Assembly: GCA_018238825.1 (NCBI GenBank)
Contig: JABCSP010000050.1
Coordinates: forward strand, 1 to 10,889
Length of the DNA stretch: 10,889 bases
Direction of reading: 5' to 3'
DNA from: Candidatus Thorarchaeota archaeon
GTDB taxonomy: Archaea > Asgardarchaeota > Thorarchaeia > Thorarchaeales > Thorarchaeaceae
Of this stretch, positions 1-4,833 are shown one piece after another (the stretch's first letter is position 1; each line of letters starts with the position of its first letter). The notes beneath the pieces are model-generated. The model ran no database searches. It worked only from the letters and a program-made list of their open reading frames with translations, and had not been told where the DNA came from. Both the position numbers and the translations under genes were made by a program.

Positions 1-156
1 GTATTCTTTACCCACAAATGCAGAATTTGTGAAATAAGGATGATTTTGAACCTTGAACCCATAGCCAAGGTCTGTCAAAAACTCATGAGCCAGAATTAGA
101 CAGAGACGTCCGCCTCCCTCGGCTGATTCGAAATAATCATGGAGGATTATGTTCAT
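1..156 (-). CDS. N-terminal fragment of a GT4-like glycosyltransferase (partial)
   Basis: Reading the minus strand from the ATG at 156 gives 52 uninterrupted residues that run off the window edge. The start MNIILHDYFESAEGGGRL, followed by a hydrophobic helix and a Gly-Tyr-Gly turn, resembles the first beta strand and glycine-rich loop of GT-B fold glycosyltransferases of the GT4 type, which often begin with an HDY motif followed by a Gly-rich segment. Such enzymes move a sugar from a nucleotide-sugar donor onto a growing lipid-linked glycan at the cytoplasmic face of the membrane. Its ATG overlaps the TGA of the upstream glycosyltransferase (TGATG), so the two are probably translationally coupled and act in the same polysaccharide pathway. 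The family call rests on the N-terminus only; donor and acceptor cannot be inferred. Confidence 0.6.
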   Translation of the reverse strand, partial: MNIILHDYFESAEGGGRLCLILAHEFLTDLGYGFKVQNHPYFTNSAFVGKEY

Positions 157-1127
157 CAAAAGACTTTCATGAAATCCAGATAGGCTTTGATAAGAGGCCT
201 CGCCAAATACAACTCTCGCCGTTTTGCTATCATTATGAGTTTGCCCACAAAACGGCATACCATAGCTATCGGCAAAACCCATGGATAAAACCTTTGGGTG
301 AATTTCAGCGTGCTTAGATTTTCATGATAATTGGCAAAGGCAATTCTTTTTCTATCCGAGGAATCCGGCCGGCCAATGGCGCTGCTCCCCTTGTGAAAGA
401 CAATGCTATCCGGGCGCCAGCCGATTTCAAACCCCACTCTTTTAGCCCTCTCACAAAAATCGAGTTCCTCGTAAAAGAGGAAGTATTCTTCATTGAGCAG
501 TCCAACCCTTTCAAAAACCTCTCCGCGGACGAACATGGAAGTCCCATAGACATAGTTGAGGTGAACTTTCGGTCTATGACGCAAAAGATTATCCAGGATT
601 TCATTTTCAAACAGGGGTCGGAATATGGTTGTCAGCGGATAATACCTGCAGCCGCCCGCGCACTGGACCCGGTTTTTCAGGTCAAAGTGGACGACGGTGC
701 TGCCCAGAATTCCAACATCTTGATCCCTTCGAGCGTGAACCAAAAGGGCAGATAAAGCTTGCGGATGAACAACTGTATCGTTGTTCAATATCCAGACATA
801 CTCATAAGCGCCCTGGGAAAGCACAAAGCGGATGCCGGTGTTGTTCCCGCCCGCGTAACCCAGGTTAGAGTGGTTCTGTATAAAGATAAACGGACAAGGC
901 GAAGACTTTCGGGCAATATCGGTATCCTGATCTAACACCAGGATGGAAGAAGAATTGTAATGCTTCCTGGCCCAGGAGAGGATCTTTTCACGAGATCCAT
1001 CAGAAGAAGCGTTATCACAGACTATGATGGTTTCGATGGCAGGCTTTGAAAGGAGAAGCGAATCCAGGCATTCAATGGTATCCTGCCACCCATTCCAGTT
1101 TAAGATTATCGCACAAGCTCCAGACAT
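156..1127 (-). CDS. Family 2 glycosyltransferase (rhamnosyltransferase-like)
   Basis: A complete 323-residue GT-A fold glycosyltransferase. It shows the N-terminal strand with ILNWNG (residues 8-13), the nucleotide-binding DNASSDGS (38-45), NLGYAGGNN (88-96), an NNDT stretch (115-118) in the place of the metal-binding DXD, and a GTSMFVRGEVFERVG acceptor-side segment followed by an EELD catalytic-base motif (220-223) and a VFHKGS stretch near 243-248. This order is typical of GT2 enzymes called rhamnosyltransferase-like in O-antigen and exopolysaccharide clusters. A hydrophobic stretch at about 282-300 suggests membrane association. The ATG at 1127 has purine-rich GGGA and AAGGAG stretches 11 and 17 nt upstream. 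Base composition is clearly more GC-rich than in the genes to the right, which points to a different source genome. The sugar transferred is unknown. Confidence 0.9.
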   Translation of the reverse strand: MSGACAIILNWNGWQDTIECLDSLLLSKPAIETIIVCDNASSDGSREKILSWARKHYNSSSILVLDQDTDIARKSSPCPFIFIQNHSNLGYAGGNNTGIRFVLSQGAYEYVWILNNDTVVHPQALSALLVHARRDQDVGILGSTVVHFDLKNRVQCAGGCRYYPLTTIFRPLFENEILDNLLRHRPKVHLNYVYGTSMFVRGEVFERVGLLNEEYFLFYEELDFCERAKRVGFEIGWRPDSIVFHKGSSAIGRPDSSDRKRIAFANYHENLSTLKFTQRFYPWVLPIAMVCRFVGKLIMIAKRRELYLARPLIKAYLDFMKVF

Positions 1128-1155
1128 GTATTTGCTTTTCCCTGCTCCTTAGGCG
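1128..1155. other. Junction between two unrelated sequence blocks (probable chimera point)
   Basis: To the left lies the start and likely leader of a glycosyltransferase gene reading left. To the right, in-frame beta-propeller homology begins abruptly with DDFPVTDDA at 1155, mid-repeat, with no start codon or signal peptide. The forward frame is open back only to 1104, and the residues before 1146 do not resemble the repeat. No insertion sequence, inverted repeat, tRNA or target duplication is visible. Composition shifts at the same place. The exact breakpoint cannot be fixed because the bases between are compatible with either side. Confidence 0.7.
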
Positions 1156-2537
1156 ATGATTTCCCTGTAACAGATGATGCAATTCAATCTGAATATGGTG
1201 GAGGCGGATGGGATGCGTATGTCGCTAAATTCAGCCCATCTGGAGAGTTGTTGTATTCCACATATTTAGGCGGGGATGGTTATGAACATGTAACAACTGT
1301 AAATGTTGATTCACAAAATAATATGGTTCTAGCCGGTACTACAGAAAGTGACGAATTTCCAACGACACTTGATGCGTTACAACCTACACACGCTGGTTTC
1401 CTTGATGGTTTCATCATGAAGATTGCACCGAATGGAACCCTCCTTTATAGTACATTTTTCGGAGGTACTGGTATAGATTGGATCTATGGTATGGAGTTTG
1501 ACAATAGTGGGAATTACATGTTCAGCGGTCACACTGATTCAGCTGGATTATCAACCGGCGGTGTAATTGGTGCAACTAAATCTACGGGGAGAGATGCATT
1601 CATTGCTAGAGTAAGTGCTGATGGTTCAACTAAGCAGATGTTCTCCTATATCGGAGGAGACGGTACAGATCGCGCAACGATGTTGAAGATTGACTCTGAC
1701 TTGAACTATGTCATTTCAGGTTCAACAGATTCATCCAACTATCCCGTTACGGGGAATGCGTTTCAATCAGTAGCATCAGCTCATGGTGACGCTATTCTTT
1801 CTAAGATATCTTATACTGCAGCTAGCTTGGTATATTCAACACTAATCGGTGGTAATGATGATGATCCCGCAGTTAGTGTTGCTGTTGATTCAGATGATGA
1901 TATGATCATCAGTGGTTATACTGAATCTGATGACCTTGCAGTTGTCAATGCGTATCAATCAGATTTTGGCGGTGGTACAGCTGACATCTTCATTGCAAAA
2001 GTCAGCAAGACTGGGTCCATGCTATTCCTGACTTATTTGGGAGGCAATGAAACCGATTATGCCTGGGAGGTTGCAGTTGATTCGGATGACAACATTATAG
2101 TTGCTGGAAGAACAGCTTCTGCTGATTATCCTGCAATGAATGGATTGAACGATACTCACTCGAGATCATTTGATGCAGTTGCTACAAAACTAACTCCTGA
2201 TGGTCAGACAATATTAGTTTCTTCTTACATTGGAGGAAGTGGATCTGATATTGGAGAAGGGATGGCTGTAGATGCTGATGATAATATCGTTGTTACGGGT
2301 AGAACCGTTTCGGATGATTTTCCTATTACGGCTGGTGCATATCAGGAAACAAAAGGCGGTTCATCAGACTCATTTGTTTGTCATATCGCATTTAATGCTC
2401 CTGTGACAACTACAACAAATACATCAACCACAACGACAACTACTGACGTAGGTTTACCGATTGATACTACACTTCTTATTGGAGCTGGAGGAGTTGCAAT
2501 AGTTATTGTAATCGTAGTTATTCTCAAGAAAAAGTAA
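1155..2537 (+). CDS. Beta-propeller (SBBP-type repeat) surface protein, 5'-truncated
   Basis: About 460 residues remain. There is one partial blade (DDFPVTDDA onward, from 1155) and six full blades of about 62 residues, each beginning with a variant of LLYSTYLGG followed by G.D, then a DS(D/Q)(D/N)N(M/I) strand, a (S/A)G.T.S turn, a YP/FP motif and a D(A/I)F(I/V)(A/S)K(I/V) strand. This periodicity matches the SBBP beta-propeller repeat family found in secreted bacterial and archaeal proteins. After the last blade comes a Thr-rich stalk (codons about 2397-2450), then a hydrophobic membrane helix and a terminal KKK, so the propeller should sit outside the cell on a C-terminal anchor. The first available start, TTG at 1248, lies inside a blade and excludes a signal peptide, so the real N-terminus is missing. 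The role is probably adhesion or ligand binding; no ligand can be named. Confidence 0.85.
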   Translation, partial: DDFPVTDDAIQSEYGGGGWDAYVAKFSPSGELLYSTYLGGDGYEHVTTVNVDSQNNMVLAGTTESDEFPTTLDALQPTHAGFLDGFIMKIAPNGTLLYSTFFGGTGIDWIYGMEFDNSGNYMFSGHTDSAGLSTGGVIGATKSTGRDAFIARVSADGSTKQMFSYIGGDGTDRATMLKIDSDLNYVISGSTDSSNYPVTGNAFQSVASAHGDAILSKISYTAASLVYSTLIGGNDDDPAVSVAVDSDDDMIISGYTESDDLAVVNAYQSDFGGGTADIFIAKVSKTGSMLFLTYLGGNETDYAWEVAVDSDDNIIVAGRTASADYPAMNGLNDTHSRSFDAVATKLTPDGQTILVSSYIGGSGSDIGEGMAVDADDNIVVTGRTVSDDFPITAGAYQETKGGSSDSFVCHIAFNAPVTTTTNTSTTTTTTDVGLPIDTTLLIGAGGVAIVIVIVVILKKK

Positions 2538-2568
2538 GAGGCAGCACTGCCTCTCACACTCTTTTTTT
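2538..2568 (+). terminator. Hairpin plus T-run terminator after the propeller gene
   Basis: Immediately after the TAA, GAGGCAG (2538-2544) pairs with CTGCCTC (2547-2553), a perfect 7-bp complement around two bases; in practice about 6 bp with a 4-nt loop. A run of seven T follows at 2562-2568. Archaeal transcription ends mainly on T-runs, so this is a credible stop before the next promoter. Confidence 0.7.
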
Positions 2569-2596
2569 CTGTGTAGCTGTTCTAAAACTAGATTGA

Positions 2597-2619
2597 TATC
2601 AAAATTTGATACATATTTG
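2597..2619 (+). promoter_or_regulatory. Candidate promoter with a 15-bp palindrome upstream of the surface glycoprotein gene
   Basis: TATCAAA (2597-2603) and TTTGATA (2605-2611) form a perfect inverted repeat around one base. A TATA-like ACATATTT follows at 2611-2618, about 30 nt before the ATG at 2647, which would give a very short leader. The palindrome would cover the BRE/TATA region and could bind a dimeric regulator. AT-rich palindromes also arise by chance. Confidence 0.35.
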
Positions 2620-2646
2620 TTGGGAGATTCTAGAGGTTTAGAAAGG

Positions 2647-3912
2647 ATGAAGATAAGAATTCCGTTTCACGGAGTCATACTAGTTCTATTGGTATCTCTA
2701 TTTCCTCTGATTTCCCCAGTACCTTTTCTAATACCAGATTCACAATTCCTTGTGACGAATGGACACGTACCATTATTTTCTCTAGCTGATGACAATAGTG
2801 AAGCAAACCTTACTTGGACCTCAAGAACACAACAAGTTCCTCAGCTTTTAGAAAACGAGAGTATAGCTGTTGGAGATCATGTTGTATTGAATGCAACATT
2901 TCCTCAGACGCAAAATGTAACAGAATGTAGATTGAATATTTGGAATACTCAAGCTAGTGTAAATACCACAGTAAGCTGTGCGGGTTCGAGTATAGTCTTA
3001 GATACTTATTATCTCAATAGATGTAATCAGACCTACAACATATTGGTGAATGGGACTACTAGCACAAATGATTCTATAATTATTGTATGGGAAAACGTGT
3101 CTATATGCAATTTCTTTGCACCTAAACCAATTGCTTTCTCTCCTATAGAATATGAGGACCTTGTTTACAATATTTCATGGAACTGCGAAGATCAGAATCA
3201 GGATGATGTAAATTACTTTTCGATATGGTTGAGTCGTGACGGTGGAGTTACTTTCGTGCTTCTTGAACAAAATTTGACTCAAACATGGTTCGTATGGGAT
3301 TCAAGTACTTGGATTACTGGTGAGTATATTGCGATGATACGAGCATATAGTGTGGATTTTTCATCAATTGAATGTAGAGTAGATGATCCTCCTTCAAGCT
3401 ATTGGCCTGGGGATTATAGCGATATAACGACTTACCCATTTGATGGTGGAGGTGTTGGTTCAGGCCCTTTACCTAGTTTTAGCATTAGTACAAATAGGTC
3501 CACCTATGAGTTTGATTCAACTAGCAATACGATCATAGTAGTATTCCATTTTTATGCGCGTCCACCGCCGCCTAGTATCACGTATTCTGTTACCGATAAT
3601 GGAAGTCTATGGTTCCAAGGATTGTATGTACCAGAATCAAGTTACGGTTCCTTTGCAATAAATATTGATGGTCTCTCGGTTGGCACTCATGACCTCTCTA
3701 TTGGATTTTCTTATGGATTAAATAATCCCCAATCACTAACGATTGTTGTAACTAGCCCTACTTCATCAAATACAACTACTGGTACTACTCTCAATTGGCC
3801 TTTAATTCAAGCGATGGCAGTTGGAGTTTCAATCGGTTCTGTGGCCATCATTGCTGTTGTGATAATTCTCACAATTCGATTAAGACGCAATCGAGCTGTA
3901 GAGTACGTGTAA
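2647..3912 (+). CDS. Secreted, C-terminally anchored, sequon-rich surface glycoprotein
   Basis: A 421-residue protein read from ATG 2647. This start is preferred over the in-frame TTG at 2593 because it places a basic MKIRIPF and a long hydrophobic signal peptide (about residues 5-29) at the very N-terminus. The ectodomain carries about 14 N-X-S/T sequons (for example N54, N82, N106, N127, N150, N175, N209, N283), so heavy N-glycosylation is expected. Six cysteines (94, 111, 126, 154, 180, 243) could form disulfides. Residues about 157-262 resemble an Ig/fibronectin-III-like module with an ISWNCEDQNQDD start and a SRDGG turn; a second beta-rich region lies at about 276-370. A Ser/Thr-rich stalk (about 369-382) and a membrane helix (about 387-410) followed by RLRRNR anchor it. 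It is probably part of the cell envelope. No enzymatic motif is seen and its partner is unknown. Confidence 0.8.
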   Translation: MKIRIPFHGVILVLLVSLFPLISPVPFLIPDSQFLVTNGHVPLFSLADDNSEANLTWTSRTQQVPQLLENESIAVGDHVVLNATFPQTQNVTECRLNIWNTQASVNTTVSCAGSSIVLDTYYLNRCNQTYNILVNGTTSTNDSIIIVWENVSICNFFAPKPIAFSPIEYEDLVYNISWNCEDQNQDDVNYFSIWLSRDGGVTFVLLEQNLTQTWFVWDSSTWITGEYIAMIRAYSVDFSSIECRVDDPPSSYWPGDYSDITTYPFDGGGVGSGPLPSFSISTNRSTYEFDSTSNTIIVVFHFYARPPPPSITYSVTDNGSLWFQGLYVPESSYGSFAINIDGLSVGTHDLSIGFSYGLNNPQSLTIVVTSPTSSNTTTGTTLNWPLIQAMAVGVSIGSVAIIAVVIILTIRLRRNRAVEYV

Positions 3913-3929
3913 CTATCGTATTTTGAATC

Positions 3930-3948
3930 CCTTCAATAAGAAGGTTTT
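3930..3948 (+). terminator. Weak hairpin/T-tract after the surface glycoprotein gene
   Basis: CCTTC (3930-3934) pairs with GAAGG (3940-3944) around a 5-nt loop and is followed by TTTT. It lies 18 bases after the stop codon. The stem is short, so readthrough into the membrane-protein pair is possible. Confidence 0.4.
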
Positions 3949-3976
3949 AGACTCGGATTGCAGTTCATCATCAGTT

Positions 3977-3989
3977 GGTGATGTATCAC
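3977..3989 (+). promoter_or_regulatory. Shine-Dalgarno embedded in a small palindrome
   Basis: GGTGAT (3977-3982) lies 8 nt before the ATG at 3991 and matches the anti-SD of archaeal 16S rRNA, supporting that start. The same bases form an inverted repeat, GTGAT-GT-ATCAC (3978-3989), and an upstream CATCA can also pair with TGATG, so the ribosome site could be partly masked in the mRNA. Confidence 0.4.
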
Positions 3990-3990
3990 A

Positions 3991-4176
3991 ATGGATATGA
4001 AAATTGAGAGTCTTCCGATAATAGCAATACTCATCGTCATTTCATTGATGGTGTATACAAATATTGCAATTATTGGTGATGTTGGTAGAGTTATCTCCAT
4101 CGTTCCAATCTCTCTGATTATCTTGATCTGGTTTGCTGCCACAATGAAGCTAAGGAGGCAAGAAGATGTACGCTGA
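3991..4176 (+). CDS. Small two-helix membrane protein of unknown function
   Basis: A 61-residue protein beginning MDMKIESLP, with two hydrophobic helices at about residues 8-27 and 33-51 joined by a short GDVGR turn and ending in a basic/acidic tail (KLRRQEDVR). I do not recognise the family. Support for it being real: a GGTGAT Shine-Dalgarno 8 nt before the ATG, and an 11-nt overlap of its end with the start of the next membrane-protein gene, whose own Shine-Dalgarno lies inside this reading frame. That arrangement suggests a translationally coupled two-gene operon and a shared complex. By helix count it could be an accessory subunit of the 207-residue protein; this is inference from position only. 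Confidence 0.6.
   Translation: MDMKIESLPIIAILIVISLMVYTNIAIIGDVGRVISIVPISLIILIWFAATMKLRRQEDVR
4152..4158 (+). promoter_or_regulatory. Strong Shine-Dalgarno AAGGAGG for the 207-residue membrane protein
   Basis: AAGGAGG stands 7 nt before ATG 4166, inside the last codons of the preceding gene. It fixes the start of the downstream gene and supports coupled translation. Confidence 0.8.
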
Positions 4177-4789
4177 AATTGTAACTCTTGCCGTGATGAT
4201 TGGTTGCATCCCTTGTATCATCCATAGTTGGAAGAAAAGAGGTCAATGGCCAACAATTGCTTTCTTTGTAGGTGGGTTTGTATTTGGTATTATCAGAGAG
4301 AATATTGTTGCCTTACTCCCCACGATGTATTCCTATCCAAATCATCCTCTGTATATTGGTGCTGCACCATTGATGATGGGATTTGGTTGGAGTGCCTCAA
4401 TCTATGCATCTTGGTGTATCGCTGAAAGAATTCTTGAAGCGTATGTCCCTTCACAGAAAGATGGTATTTGGGCAGTTCCTCTTGTAACTGCAATAATCAC
4501 TGGTGCCCTTTCGATCGTACCGGAAATTCCTGCTGGTGCTCCTGAGACCTTATGGTGGATTTGGCCCCCTGAAGCGATAACTGTTTTCTACGAAATGCCT
4601 GCAATTGTTCCATTTGGCTGGGCTGGTGCTGCATTCTTGTTCATATTGTTTTTTAAATACACATTTGAGAGAGAACGAGAACCGAAAAAAGCCGCTATCC
4701 TATTTATCGTTGCAACACTCATAGTGATTATTCTACACCTTGTGTACACACTTGGTGTAAGGTCTCTCATAGTAATGCTTCTTGGATAA
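4166..4789 (+). CDS. Polytopic membrane protein, possibly a distant carotenoid-biosynthesis (CruF-like) relative
   Basis: A 207-residue protein with about six membrane helices (near residues 3-21, 29-45, 66-89, 101-121, 145-165, 174-197). A charged RE (44-45) sits at the end of helix 2, followed by a YSYPNHPLYIGAAPL loop. The second half has SIVPEIP, WWIWPPE, then a VPFGWAG helix start. This order, an acidic helix end, an aromatic loop and a (V/A)P(L/F) helix entry in each half, loosely recalls the PF04240 carotenoid biosynthesis/CruF family, where such loops precede the GVPL and GW motifs. The similarity is by eye only and may be coincidental; an unrelated membrane family is equally possible. 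It overlaps the small two-helix gene upstream and has an excellent Shine-Dalgarno. It ends just before a shared terminator facing ppdK. Confidence 0.75.
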   Translation: MYAEIVTLAVMIGCIPCIIHSWKKRGQWPTIAFFVGGFVFGIIRENIVALLPTMYSYPNHPLYIGAAPLMMGFGWSASIYASWCIAERILEAYVPSQKDGIWAVPLVTAIITGALSIVPEIPAGAPETLWWIWPPEAITVFYEMPAIVPFGWAGAAFLFILFFKYTFEREREPKKAAILFIVATLIVIILHLVYTLGVRSLIVMLLG

Positions 4790-4801
4790 AGAAAGAGGAT
4801 T

Positions 4802-4825
4802 GGTGCTCCGGGTTTCCGAAGCACC
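4802..4825. terminator. Bidirectional hairpin terminator between convergent genes
   Basis: GGTGCT (4802-4807) pairs with AGCACC (4820-4825). After one C/A mismatch, CGG (4809-4811) pairs with CCG (4816-4818) around a GTTT loop. It occupies most of the 44-bp gap between the end of the membrane-protein gene and the ppdK stop, so it can serve both strands. A short TTT follows on the plus strand and AAT-rich DNA flanks it on both sides. Confidence 0.65.
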
Positions 4826-4833
4826 TTTCAGAA

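Noticed and set aside
324..868. Plus-strand open frames opposite the glycosyltransferase gene
   Set aside because: They lie wholly inside the well-supported GT2 gene on the other strand, resemble no family and are low-complexity shadows of its codons.
1248..1250. TTG as true start of the propeller protein
   Set aside because: Clear repeat homology continues upstream in frame to about 1155, and a secreted protein starting there would lack a signal peptide.
2593..2646. TTG 2593 as start of the surface glycoprotein
   Set aside because: It would put 18 polar residues before the signal peptide and would run through the palindrome and TATA-like bases; ATG 2647 fits better.
3933..4142. Minus-strand open frame over the small membrane gene
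   Set aside because: It is antisense to a gene with a good ribosome site and operon overlap; its hydrophobicity is only the mirror of the plus-strand helices.
4293..4824. Minus-strand open frames under the 207-residue membrane protein
   Set aside because: They are shadows without family resemblance; the plus strand has the strong Shine-Dalgarno and membrane topology.
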